This document shows, one piece after another, positions 8,785-16,558 of a stretch of 64,000 nt of DNA (positions are counted from its first letter, which is position 1; the number at the start of each line of letters is the position of its first letter). This DNA is from DAOUKH01 sp034421515 (GTDB lineage Bacteria; Chloroflexota; Dehalococcoidia; SHYB01), in assembly GCA_034421515.1 (NCBI GenBank), contig DAOUKH010000065.1, forward strand, positions 7,529 to 71,528. Reading direction: 5' to 3'. Position numbers and translations under genes: made by a program. The notes under the pieces were generated by a model that was not told the DNA's origin, made no database searches, and saw only the letters and a program-made list of their open reading frames with translations.

Positions 8785-10022
8785 GATCCGTCGGAGTTAC
8801 GAAAGACGAGGCAGCTGTTGTGGCCGCCGAAGCCCAGCGAGTTCGATAGCGCCGCCCGCACCGGCCCTCGCTTGGGGATGTGCGGCGTGTAGTCCAGGTC
8901 GCAGTCGGGGTCCGGCGTTTCCAGGTTGATCGTCGGCGGCACGACCCCGTCCCGGATCGCGAGCACCGAGAAGGCGGCCTCGACTGCCCCAGCAGCGCCG
9001 ATCAGGTGCCCCGTCATCGACTTCGTCGAGCTGATCGGGATCTTGGGCGCTTCGTCTCCGAAGACGTCGTGGATCGCCATCGTCTCAAACTTGTCGTTGA
9101 GCGGCGTCGAGGTGCCGTGTGCATTGATGTAGTCGATCCCGTCGATGCCCACGCCTGCCCGCTCCAAGGCGCTCCGCATCGCCCGCGCCGCGCCCTCGGC
9201 GCGCTCCGCCGGCTGCGTGATGTGGTGCGCGTCGGCGGTGGCCGCGTAGCTCGCCATCTCGGCGAGTATCGTGGCGCCCCGCGCCCTGGCATGCTCCATC
9301 TCTTCGAGAATCAGGATGCCCGCACCCTCGCCCAGGATGAAGCCGTCGCGGTCGGCGTCGAACGGACGTGACGCCTTGGTCGGCTCGTCGTTCCGCTTCG
9401 AGAGCGCGCCCGCCGAGGAGAAGCCGGCGAGTCCGATGGGTACCACGCAGGCCTCGGCTCCGCCCGTGATCATCGCCGTCGCCTCGCCGCGCCTGATCAT
9501 TTCCGCCGACACGCCGATGGCGTCGGCCCCGCTCGAACAGGCCGACGTCGTGCAGAAGTTCGGCCCCTTGGCGCCCAGCCGTATCGAGAGATGCCCCGAG
9601 GCCATGTCGGCGATCATCATCGGCACCAGGAACGGCGACACACGGCTGGGCCCGCGGTCGTTCAGCGTCTTCACCTGGTTCGACAGCGTGCCGATCCCGC
9701 CGATGCCGCTCCCCACGATGCACCCCACCTCGGCGGCGTTGCCGTCCACGTCGAGCTCGGCGTGCGCCAGCGCTTCGATCGCAGCCGCCGTCGCCAGCTG
9801 CACGAAGCGGTCGGTGTTCTTGGCTTCTTTGCGCTCCATGCAGGCCAGAGGGTCGAAGTCCTTCACCTCGGCGGCGATGCGCGTGGCGAAGGGCTCAGCG
9901 TCGAACCCTGTGATCGTGTCGACGCCGGAAATGCCGTCGAGCAGCGCCTGCCACGTCGACGTTACGTCAAGTCCCAGCGGTGTCACGAGGCCGAGGCCGG
10001 TAACCGCCACACGACGGTCCAT
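8781..10022 (-). CDS. fabF: 3-oxoacyl-[acyl-carrier-protein] synthase II
   Basis: The 413-residue protein is a KAS II condensing enzyme of fatty acid synthesis. The nucleophile is Cys162 in TTSACSSGADAIG, and the two histidines lie in NAHGTSTPLND and GHLIGAAGAVEA, giving the Cys-His-His triad. Length and N-terminus (RRVAVTGLGLVTPLG) are typical. No acpP or fabG lies beside it, which is unusual, because bacterial fabF commonly follows acpP. Instead it overlaps recJ by four bases. Its leader (10023 to about 10150) is long and contains a small GC hairpin but no open frame that looks like a gene. Confidence 0.95.
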   Translation of the reverse strand: MDRRVAVTGLGLVTPLGLDVTSTWQALLDGISGVDTITGFDAEPFATRIAAEVKDFDPLACMERKEAKNTDRFVQLATAAAIEALAHAELDVDGNAAEVGCIVGSGIGGIGTLSNQVKTLNDRGPSRVSPFLVPMMIADMASGHLSIRLGAKGPNFCTTSACSSGADAIGVSAEMIRRGEATAMITGGAEACVVPIGLAGFSSAGALSKRNDEPTKASRPFDADRDGFILGEGAGILILEEMEHARARGATILAEMASYAATADAHHITQPAERAEGAARAMRSALERAGVGIDGIDYINAHGTSTPLNDKFETMAIHDVFGDEAPKIPISSTKSMTGHLIGAAGAVEAAFSVLAIRDGVVPPTINLETPDPDCDLDYTPHIPKRGPVRAALSNSLGFGGHNSCLVFRNSDGS

Positions 10023-10156
10023 CAGTCCACCATCCCTAGAGGAATACGGAGCGGCAAGGCCGCCGGTTGTCGAGCCGTGACCCGGGGTAGGATCCCCGCA
10101 AGAGAGCGCACCCTAGCCTCATCTCCCTGAAGTCGGATCCGGCCAAATCAGCGGCT

Positions 10157-10165
10157 AGTATAGCA
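10157..10165 (-). promoter_or_regulatory. Extended -10 promoter element upstream of fabF
   Basis: On the minus strand TGCTATACT appears, identical to the plus-strand element at 3211-3219. Transcription from about 10150 would leave an approximately 128-base leader before fabF. The rest of the 10023-10216 gap shows no gene. Confidence 0.45.
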
Positions 10166-10216
10166 CCGCCCCGCCGCGCTCGCCCCGCTGAAGGAGTCCT
10201 GTCCCACCGCCGTCCT

Positions 10217-10672
10217 CTACTGGAAGAACTTCCGGAAACCCCGCGCCGGCGACTCGTACCCCATCGCCTCGTAGAAGTGGTGCGCATCGTCCTTCCGGCG
10301 CCACGCGCTCAGAAACTGCAGCTTGTAGCACCCCGCCTCCACCACGATCTCCTCGACGCGGCGCAGTAGCAGCCGTCCTAGCCCACTGCCCCGACACGAC
10401 TCGTCGATGACCATGTGCTCGATCACCGCCCACGGCCTGCCCCCATGTGTCAGGTTGGGCACGATGACCAGGACCACACTCCCCTCGACCCGTCCGTCGG
10501 CTTCCAGCACCAGCAGGCGCACTCCCTTGTGCGCCTTGATCTTCGCGAGCGCCTCCAGCGACTGCTGCCGGCCGCCCGGCTCGGGAGCGTCGCCGCTGGG
10601 TCCGAGCTGGGCGTACAGCTCCACGATGCGCTCCAAGTCGCGCTCCTCAGCGTTGCGTATCACCACTCCCAT
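10217..10672 (-). CDS. GNAT-family N-acetyltransferase
   Basis: The 151-residue product has the acetyl-CoA-binding pyrophosphate loop CRGSGLGRLLL preceded by the IEHMVID beta strand, and a C-terminal FYEAMGYE motif, all standard for GNAT enzymes that transfer acetyl from acetyl-CoA to an amine. The substrate is unknown. The ATG at 10672 is chosen over an upstream in-frame start at 10696, because a perfect TATAAT box lies at 10684-10679 and would be inside the longer form. With six bases between the box and the ATG, the transcript would be leaderless. Confidence 0.88.
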   Translation of the reverse strand: MGVVIRNAEERDLERIVELYAQLGPSGDAPEPGGRQQSLEALAKIKAHKGVRLLVLEADGRVEGSVVLVIVPNLTHGGRPWAVIEHMVIDESCRGSGLGRLLLRRVEEIVVEAGCYKLQFLSAWRRKDDAHHFYEAMGYESPARGFRKFFQ

Positions 10673-10678
10673 AGCCCG

Positions 10679-10684
10679 ATTATA
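10679..10684 (-). promoter_or_regulatory. -10 box for a probable leaderless GNAT mRNA
   Basis: The minus strand reads TATAAT followed by six bases and then the ATG of the acetyltransferase. Since transcription starts about seven bases after a -10 box, the mRNA would begin at the A of the start codon. No Shine-Dalgarno sequence could fit. The box also sits in an inverted repeat (AGCCC...GGGCT). Confidence 0.6.
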
Positions 10685-10706
10685 GGGCTCCCGCATCCCG
10701 CGGCGG

Positions 10707-10736
10707 TTGGCGCAGCGAGCGGGCGGCGGCTATGAT
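10707..10736 (+). promoter_or_regulatory. Promoter for the enoyl-CoA hydratase/hydrolase pair
   Basis: TTGGCG (10707-10712) and TATGAT (10731-10736) are separated by 18 bases, matching four and five of the six consensus bases. Transcription would start near 10743, about 38 bases before the ATG at 10781. Confidence 0.5.
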
Positions 10737-10780
10737 CTTCGCCACGGCGCTTCGGCGCGACACGGTTCTGGGAGTCCGGC

Positions 10781-11569
10781 ATGGCAAGCGACCGAGTCCT
10801 GCTCGACATCGACGGCGACGGCATCGCCACCATCACCCTCAACCGTCCCGAGCGGCTCAACGCCACCGCCCCCGGCATGCTCGACGAGATCTTCGAGACC
10901 ATCGAGCACGTCGCCGAAAGCGACGCCAGGGTGCTCGTGATCACCGGCGCCGGGCGCGGATTCTGCGCCGGCCAAGATCTGAAGGAGCCCCGCCAAGGAG
11001 TACCGCCGCTGCTGAAGAAGCGCTTCACGCCCCGCACCGGTCAGGACAGCTTCGTGCGGGCGCTGCGCCACGCCCCCCAACCCGTCATCGCCGCCGTCAA
11101 CGGGCCCGCCGTCGGCGTCGGTTTCTCCCTCGCCCTGGCCTGCGACCTCCGCATCGCCTCCACCCAGGCCAAGTTCGGCGCGGCCTGGCTCAACCGCGGC
11201 ATTCCTCCCGAAGCCCTCGGCGCCTACACCCTGCCCCAGATCGTGCCCCTGCCCAAGGCTATGGAGATCATCTTCATGGGGAAGATGCTCGACGGAGAGG
11301 AAGCCGCCGAGATCGGCCTCGCCAACGAGGTCGTCCCCCACGACAAGCTCTACGAGCGCACCCGCGAGGTCGCCCTGACCCTCGCCAAGGGCCCGCCCAT
11401 CGCCCTAGCCATGGCGAAGCGCGCCGTCTATCTCGGCCTGCGCCAAGACCTCGAGACCTTCGCCCAGTACGAGTCGTTCACCCTCCGCAACGCCTTCCAG
11501 AGCAGCGACCGCGAGGAGGGCATCCGCTCCTTCCTCGAAAAGCGCGACCCCGAGTTCGCCGGAGAATAG
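10781..11569 (+). CDS. Enoyl-CoA hydratase/isomerase family protein (crotonase), catalytic Glu pair absent
   Basis: The 262-residue protein has the crotonase fold: an opening ITLNRPERLNA, the oxyanion-hole strand GRGFCAGQDL and AVNGPAVGVGFSLALACD. Crotonases stabilise an acyl-CoA enolate with two backbone NH groups; hydratases add two glutamates. Here the positions of rat Glu144 and Glu164 hold Ser (GVGFSLAL) and Trp (KFGAAWLNRG), so simple hydration of enoyl-CoA is doubtful; isomerase, hydrolase or lyase activity is possible. The alpha/beta hydrolase gene begins two bases after its stop, so the two are a transcription unit and may act on one substrate. Confidence 0.88.
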   Translation: MASDRVLLDIDGDGIATITLNRPERLNATAPGMLDEIFETIEHVAESDARVLVITGAGRGFCAGQDLKEPRQGVPPLLKKRFTPRTGQDSFVRALRHAPQPVIAAVNGPAVGVGFSLALACDLRIASTQAKFGAAWLNRGIPPEALGAYTLPQIVPLPKAMEIIFMGKMLDGEEAAEIGLANEVVPHDKLYERTREVALTLAKGPPIALAMAKRAVYLGLRQDLETFAQYESFTLRNAFQSSDREEGIRSFLEKRDPEFAGE

Positions 11570-11571
11570 CC

Positions 11572-12384
11572 ATGCCCTTCGCCGACGTCCGCGGCATCCG
11601 CATCTACTACGAACGAGCCGGCGCGGGCCGCGCGCTCCTCTATATCAACTGGACCGGAGGCGACCTGCGCGACGCCCGCATCTTCGCCGGCCCTCTCGAA
11701 GACGCCTTCGACGTCCTCGCCTACGACCAGCGGGGCCTGGGACAGTCCGGCAAGCCAGACGTTCCCTACACCATGCAGGACTACGCCGACGACGCTGCCG
11801 CCATGCTCGACGTCGCGGGATGGGACCGCGTCCCCGTCATGGGCGTCTCGTTCGGCGGCATGGTCGCGCAGGAGCTCGCTCTTCGCCACCCGGAACGCGT
11901 CGACCGTCTCGTGCTCGCCTGCACCTCCAGCGGCGGCGCGGGCAAGCCGTCGTACCCGTTGCACGAGCTGGTGGACCTCCCACCGGAGGAAGTTGCCGCG
12001 TTCGGCGTGGGGTTGATCGACTCGCGGTACGAGGGCACCGACCCTACCGCGGCGCCGCCCGAAATCGCCACGCTGCTCGCGGCAATGACGAAGACGCGGC
12101 CGGCCTCTGACTCGCCCGAAGACATAGAGTCCGCCGCCGGAGCCCGCCGCCAGCTCGAGGCGCGGCGCGGCCACAACACCTATGATCGGATGGGGTCGCT
12201 CGCTGTGCCGACGTTGGTGTGCGGCGGGCGTTACGACGGGTTTGCCCCACCGGAGAACCTGGAGGCCCTCGCCGGCGCAATTGCCAACGCGCGCTTGCAG
12301 GTCTTCGAGGGCGGCCACGTCTTCTTCTGGCAGGACCCTGCCGCCTGGCCCGCCATCGTCGCCTTCCTCAAGGAAGGCTCGTAG
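11572..12384 (+). CDS. Alpha/beta fold hydrolase
   Basis: The 270-residue protein has the catalytic pattern of an alpha/beta hydrolase: the nucleophile elbow GVSFGG, the acid region in CGGRYDGFAPPENL and the histidine in FEGGHVFFW. The residue pattern before the oxyanion hole (LLYINWTGGDLRD) lacks the usual HG, so it may be an esterase, lactonase or C-C hydrolase of the MhpC/3-oxoadipate enol-lactonase type; the substrate is unknown. The ATG at 11572 lies two bases after the crotonase stop codon, implying co-transcription. The gene ends six bases before the convergent lipoprotein gene. Confidence 0.87.
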   Translation: MPFADVRGIRIYYERAGAGRALLYINWTGGDLRDARIFAGPLEDAFDVLAYDQRGLGQSGKPDVPYTMQDYADDAAAMLDVAGWDRVPVMGVSFGGMVAQELALRHPERVDRLVLACTSSGGAGKPSYPLHELVDLPPEEVAAFGVGLIDSRYEGTDPTAAPPEIATLLAAMTKTRPASDSPEDIESAAGARRQLEARRGHNTYDRMGSLAVPTLVCGGRYDGFAPPENLEALAGAIANARLQVFEGGHVFFWQDPAAWPAIVAFLKEGS

Positions 12385-12390
12385 CGTCGC

Positions 12391-13347
12391 CTATTCCCGA
12401 TCGTCGAAGAACAGGAACGGCATCCCGACGACCGGCTCGAATCCGCCCAGGCCGCCCTGGCACGTCCACGAGGTGCGCCCGGCGCCTGGTGCGCACGACC
12501 AGGTCTGGCTCGAGACCTCGGGCAGGATGTTGCCGTGGCAGTACCAGGCCCCGGCGGCCAGACTGCACCGCCACGTCTCATCGTGGTACGTCTCCACGAC
12601 GATATCGCCGTTGCACGTCCATCCCGCGCCTCCCTGCGCCCCTTCACAGGTCCACTTCTCACCGAACTCTGTCCCAAACGCGACGTTACCGCTGCACGCC
12701 CATTCGTCCGTGGTCGGGTGCGTACATGACCAGCTCTGCGTGAAGAGCTCCCCGACGTCGATGTCGCTTCGGCAGGTCCAGAACACATCAGGCACGCCCG
12801 TACACGTCCAGCGTTCCGTACCGGGCCTGTCCGCAAAGACCTCGCCTTCGCACCCCCATCGGCCCGCGGCCTCCTCGGTGCACGCCCATCCAAGCGCCGA
12901 CGGCGCCGCCGCCGTGGGCGTGGCCGTCGGTTCCGGTGTCGGTGTAGCGGTAGCCGTCGCCATGGGAGGCGAGGTAGCCGTCGGGTCGGGTTGTGGCGGC
13001 GACGTTGGCGGCGCGGGCGGCGATGTGGCCGTGGGCACGGCCGTGGGCACGGCCGTTGGCGTCGCCGTCGGCAAGACGAGCGGCGGCGCAGTAGGAGGCG
13101 GCGGCGCCGTCGGGTGCGGCGTGTACGTCGGCTCGGGGGTCCACGTCGGCTCGGGCGTCCACGTCGGCGCAATCGTCGGCGTCGGCACCAGCGTCGGCGT
13201 TGGTGCCGGGGTCGGCGTGGCTGTCGCCGTAGGCGCCGCCGGCTCGGTCGGCAACGGCGGCGTTGACGTTGCTGTCGGCTCGCCGGACGAGCACGCCGCC
13301 ACCGTCAGCGCGGCCGCGGCCGCGACCATGATTGCCTTGGCCAGCAC
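12391..13347 (-). CDS. Lipoprotein with Pro/Thr-rich stalk and six WxC...WxC repeats
   Basis: The 318-residue product starts with a lipoprotein signal (LTVAACSSG, lipid-modified Cys19), continues with a Pro/Thr/Ala-rich stalk of about 125 residues with PTWTPEP and TATPTP units, and ends in a domain made of six tandem repeats of about 26 residues. Each repeat has two WxC triplets: the first Trp lies at residues 154, 180, 206, 232, 259 and 283 and the second 10-11 residues on (9 in the fifth repeat), usually followed by xG. The domain thus has 12 Trp-x-Cys units. I do not recognise a named family. It is exported, and the even number of cysteines suggests disulfides or metal binding. It lies six bases after the MoaD-like gene, at the end of the molybdenum hydroxylase operon. 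Confidence 0.85.
   Translation of the reverse strand: MLAKAIMVAAAAALTVAACSSGEPTATSTPPLPTEPAAPTATATPTPAPTPTLVPTPTIAPTWTPEPTWTPEPTYTPHPTAPPPPTAPPLVLPTATPTAVPTAVPTATSPPAPPTSPPQPDPTATSPPMATATATPTPEPTATPTAAAPSALGWACTEEAAGRWGCEGEVFADRPGTERWTCTGVPDVFWTCRSDIDVGELFTQSWSCTHPTTDEWACSGNVAFGTEFGEKWTCEGAQGGAGWTCNGDIVVETYHDETWRCSLAAGAWYCHGNILPEVSSQTWSCAPGAGRTSWTCQGGLGGFEPVVGMPFLFFDDRE
12442..12888 (-). repeat. DNA encoding six tandem 26-residue WxC repeats
   Basis: These bases code for residues 154-302 of the lipoprotein. The protein period is 26, 26, 26, 27 and 24 residues. At DNA level the units have diverged strongly while Trp, Cys and the xG positions are kept, which indicates an old duplication under selection rather than a recent slippage tract. 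Confidence 0.75.
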
Positions 13348-13353
13348 CGTCGC

Positions 13354-13620
13354 CTATCCCCCGCCGATGGCCGGGATGAAGTGAATCTCGGACGTCTCCT
13401 TGACCGGCTCAATGAGGCCCAGGTGCGTCGTCTCCCCGTCGATGGCCACGGCAAGCCCCTCTTGGATGCGCCCCTCCGAGTCCATCAAGCGCTCCTTCGT
13501 GCCCGGGTGCGCCGCTTCCAGCGCATTGATGACCTGGCGCAGCGTCGCCCCTTCGACGGTCACCTTGTCCGCGCCCCCGGTGAGGTCGCGCATGAGCGAT
13601 GGGATGAAGACGATTGCCAC
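13354..13620 (-). CDS. MoaD/ThiS-like ubiquitin-fold sulfur carrier
   Basis: The 88-residue protein has the beta-grasp pattern of MoaD: VFIPSLMRDLTGG at the start, the ATLRQVINALEAAHPG helix, and a C-terminal FIPAIGGG whose terminal diglycine is the site of adenylation and thiocarboxylation. MoaD-type proteins donate sulfur to molybdopterin. The start is GTG at 13620. It begins 11 bases after the large molybdenum subunit gene and is surely co-transcribed with it, so a role in making or sulfurating the cofactor of that enzyme is likely, although no MoeB or MoaE is in view. The final tail has three glycines, one more than needed. Confidence 0.85.
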   Translation of the reverse strand: MAIVFIPSLMRDLTGGADKVTVEGATLRQVINALEAAHPGTKERLMDSEGRIQEGLAVAIDGETTHLGLIEPVKETSEIHFIPAIGGG

Positions 13621-13631
13621 GGCTGCGGCTC

Positions 13632-15923
13632 CTACGCTCCCCGCTGCTCCTTGATCGCCTTTAGCACCGCCCCAGGCGACATCGGCAGCTCCGTCATACG
13701 GACGCCGACGGCGTCGGCCACCGCGTTGGCGAGGGCGGCCATCGGCGGCACGATCGACACCTCACCGACGCCGCGCAGGCCGAAGGGATGGCCCGGGTTC
13801 GGCTTCTCGACGATCTCCGTCTCGATCATCGGCAGGTCGAGGCTCGTCGGCATCCGGTAGTCCAGGAACGACGAGTTCGCCATCTCGCCGTCGTCCGTCC
13901 AAAAATACTCTTCGTTCAGCGCCCAGCCGATGCCCTGCACCGCGCCGCCCTGCATCTGCCCCTCGACGTAGCTCGGGTGCACCGCCCGCCCCACGTCCTG
14001 GAACGTCGTGTAGCGCAGCACCGTAACCTTGCCCGTCTCAGGGTCGACTTCAACGTCGGCGATGTGCCCCGCGTACGAGACGCCGACCCCGCCCGGGTTC
14101 ACCGACGCCGAGGCCGTTACCGCACCCTGCCGCAGGGCCATCATGGCCAGCACCTTGAACGGCTTGTTCTCCTTCGCGTCCTTGGGATTGACGAAGACGC
14201 CGTTCTCAAACGCGATCTCCTCGGGCGGCAGCTCCCACATGCGTCCGGCGAACGCCTTGAGATGGTCCACGATCTTGTGCGCTGCCTGAATCACCGCGAT
14301 GCCCGTGGCGAACGCGGTGCGGCTCCCGCCCGAAGGAGCGGTGAAGCCCACCGAGTCGGTATCGCCCACCGTGGGCACGATGTCCTCGGCGCTCAGCCCC
14401 AGCACCTCGGCCAGCTGCATCGCGAGGGCCACGCGAGTCCCGCACAGATCGACGGAGCCGGTGATCATGTTCACCGTGCCTTCGGCGTTCACCGCCAGGG
14501 TCGCCGCCGAGTGCATGCCGCCGTTGCCCCAGAAGCCCATCGCCACGCCGCGGCCGCGGTTCGGCCCTTCGAGCTTGCTCTTGTAGTGCTCCGACTCCAG
14601 CATCGCGCGCTCGACCTCTTCGCAGCCGATGGCGCCGTACGGGATGCCGTTCACCTGCCGTCCGCCCTCGCGCTGCACGTTCTTCAGACGCAGCTCGATC
14701 GGGTCGATGCCGAGCTTGCCGGCAAGCTCGTCCATCACTTGCTCGATCGCGAACGCCGACTGCGGCGTCCCCGGCGCGCGGTAGGCCGCAACCTTCGGCT
14801 TGTTCACCACCACGTCATAGCCGTCGACGGCGAAGTTCTCGACGGCGTACGGCGCGATGCCGTACATCACGCCGGCACCCACCGGCGACCCCGGATAGGC
14901 CCCGGCCTCGTAGGCCAGCCACAGGTCGGCGGCGACGATCGATCCGTCCTTCTTGGCGCCGAACTTCGCCTTGACGTGCGTCCCCGAGGTCGGTCCGGTC
15001 CCCTCGAACACCTCTTTGCGGCTCATGGTGAACTTCACCGGATGCCCCGTCTTGCGCGAGGCGATCGCCGCGATGGCGTCGAGATAGCTCGGAATCTTGC
15101 CCCCGAAGCCGCCGCCCATCTCCAGCGGTATGACCTTGATCTTCGCCTCCGGGATCTGCAGCATCGCCGCCACCGCCATCCGGATACCGAACGCGCCTTG
15201 CGTCGAAGTCCAGATCGTGACGTGTCCGTCCGGCGTCCACGACGCCGTCGAGCTGTGCGGCTCGATGTAGCCCTGGTGCACCGCCGTGGTGCGGAAGTCC
15301 CGCTCCACGATCACGTCCGCCTCGGCGAACGCCTGCTCCCGGTCCCCGCCCTCGAAGAGCAGCCGCGACGCGACGTTGCTGCTCTCGCCGGTGTCGGTTC
15401 CGCGCGTGAACCGCGCCGCCAGCGTATGCGTCGTCATATCTTCATGGATGAGCGGCGCGCCGGGAGCCATCGCCTCGTCCACCGTCATCAGCGGCTCCAA
15501 GACTTCGTACTCCACGTCGATGAGGTCGAGCGCCTCCTCCGCGATGTGTGGACTGATCGCCACCACGGCAACCACCGCGTGGCCCTTGTAAAGGACCTTC
15601 TCGCCCGCGAGGTCGTTGTCCGCCATGACTCGGGGATTCATCAGCACCTCCGCCAAGTCGATCGGCTTGGCGCTGACGATCGGGTAGTCCGCGTTGGTGA
15701 TGACGGCGCGCACGCCTTCGAGCGCCTCCGCCTTGCTCGCATCGATCGACTTGATCCGGGCATGGGCGTGCGGGCTGCGCAGGATCTTGCCGTGCAGCAG
15801 ACCCGGAGGGTGGATGTCGGCGCCGTAGCGCGCCTGCCCGGTCACCTTCTCCAGACCGTCGTGACGAATCGGCCTGGTGCCAACGACCTTGAACTCGGGT
15901 GCGGGGTCAGCGGTGGTGGTCAT
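13632..15923 (-). CDS. Molybdenum hydroxylase large subunit (xanthine dehydrogenase / CoxL family)
   Basis: The 763-residue protein is the molybdopterin-cytosine-dinucleotide subunit of a xanthine-oxidase-family enzyme. It opens with VVGTRPIRHDGLEKVTGQARYGADI, has the cofactor-binding GGGFGGKIPS, and ends with RGVGEVSIVPP, where the Glu after GxG is the catalytic base. The active-site loop reads AYRAPGTPQSA, not the AYRCSFR loop of form I CO dehydrogenase, so CO is not the expected substrate; aldehydes, N-heterocycles or aromatic CoA esters are possible. It works with the FAD subunit (16559-17425) and the 2Fe-2S subunit (16073-16552) encoded upstream. Confidence 0.93.
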   Translation of the reverse strand: MTTTADPAPEFKVVGTRPIRHDGLEKVTGQARYGADIHPPGLLHGKILRSPHAHARIKSIDASKAEALEGVRAVITNADYPIVSAKPIDLAEVLMNPRVMADNDLAGEKVLYKGHAVVAVVAISPHIAEEALDLIDVEYEVLEPLMTVDEAMAPGAPLIHEDMTTHTLAARFTRGTDTGESSNVASRLLFEGGDREQAFAEADVIVERDFRTTAVHQGYIEPHSSTASWTPDGHVTIWTSTQGAFGIRMAVAAMLQIPEAKIKVIPLEMGGGFGGKIPSYLDAIAAIASRKTGHPVKFTMSRKEVFEGTGPTSGTHVKAKFGAKKDGSIVAADLWLAYEAGAYPGSPVGAGVMYGIAPYAVENFAVDGYDVVVNKPKVAAYRAPGTPQSAFAIEQVMDELAGKLGIDPIELRLKNVQREGGRQVNGIPYGAIGCEEVERAMLESEHYKSKLEGPNRGRGVAMGFWGNGGMHSAATLAVNAEGTVNMITGSVDLCGTRVALAMQLAEVLGLSAEDIVPTVGDTDSVGFTAPSGGSRTAFATGIAVIQAAHKIVDHLKAFAGRMWELPPEEIAFENGVFVNPKDAKENKPFKVLAMMALRQGAVTASASVNPGGVGVSYAGHIADVEVDPETGKVTVLRYTTFQDVGRAVHPSYVEGQMQGGAVQGIGWALNEEYFWTDDGEMANSSFLDYRMPTSLDLPMIETEIVEKPNPGHPFGLRGVGEVSIVPPMAALANAVADAVGVRMTELPMSPGAVLKAIKEQRGA

Positions 15924-16072
15924 GGTTCCTGCTCCTCAATTGCCCGCAAGCCATGGCGCACGGGCTGCTCGCCTCATCCGTCGCCTTAATGATAAAGGCG
16001 CCAGGCGCGCCAGGCGCGCCGGCGCCCCTTCGATCTGCTCCGTTCTAAATCCGGGCTCGCGCCCGGGATCCG

Positions 16073-16552
16073 CTACTTGGCCTTCGCCATCTCCCCCGCC
16101 TGCATGACGGCGCGGATGATCTTGTCGTAGCCCGTGCAACGGCAGAGGTTCCCCGCCAGCCAGTGGCGGATGCGGTGCTCGTCCGCGTCGGGTTCCTTCT
16201 CCAGCAGCGCCTTGGCCGCCACGATGAAGCCCGGCGTGCAGATGCCGCACTGCAGGGCGGCCTGCTCCAGGAAGGCCTGCTGCACCGGGTGCAGCCCTTC
16301 GGGAGAGGCCACGCCCTCGATGGTCAGGATGTCCGAGCCCTCGGCCTCGACGGCTAGGACGCAGCACGCATCGACGATGCGGCCGTCCATGGAAATCGTG
16401 CACGCGCCGCAGTTGCCGTCGTTGCACCCTTCCTTGGTGCCGGTCAGCCCGATGACGTCGCGCAGCACTTCTAACAGGCTCTGGCGGGCCTCGACGAGGA
16501 AGTCGGCCTCGTCGCCGTTGATCTTGGCGTTGACGTGAATCTTCTTCGACAT
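16073..16552 (-). CDS. Molybdenum hydroxylase 2Fe-2S subunit (CoxS-like)
   Basis: The 159-residue protein carries two [2Fe-2S] clusters. The plant-ferredoxin type cluster is bound by CNDGNCGACTISMDG plus a later Cys in VDACCV, and the helical cluster by CGICTPGF and LCRCTGYDKI. It passes electrons from the molybdenum centre to FAD. Length is typical for CoxS/QorS-type subunits. The gene starts six bases after the FAD subunit stop. A gap of 149 bases with repeated CGCGCCAGG units follows before the large subunit gene; this is longer than usual within such an operon. Confidence 0.95.
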   Translation of the reverse strand: MSKKIHVNAKINGDEADFLVEARQSLLEVLRDVIGLTGTKEGCNDGNCGACTISMDGRIVDACCVLAVEAEGSDILTIEGVASPEGLHPVQQAFLEQAALQCGICTPGFIVAAKALLEKEPDADEHRIRHWLAGNLCRCTGYDKIIRAVMQAGEMAKAK

Positions 16553-16558
16553 CTGCGG

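Noticed and set aside
10023..10150. An acpP-like gene in the fabF leader
   Set aside because: No frame in this stretch shows the DSL phosphopantetheine site or a run of suitable length.
12182..13384. 400-codon plus-strand frame with Val/Gly repeats (GVAVGSGVGVAVAV)
   Set aside because: It is the antisense of the Pro/Thr-rich lipoprotein stalk. The minus-strand product has a signal peptide and conserved Trp/Cys spacing.
13788..15989. 733-codon open frame on the plus strand
   Set aside because: It is antisense to the molybdenum hydroxylase large subunit and is rich in Arg, His, Val and Gly as expected for the complement of a GC-rich gene. No motif or ribosome site supports it.
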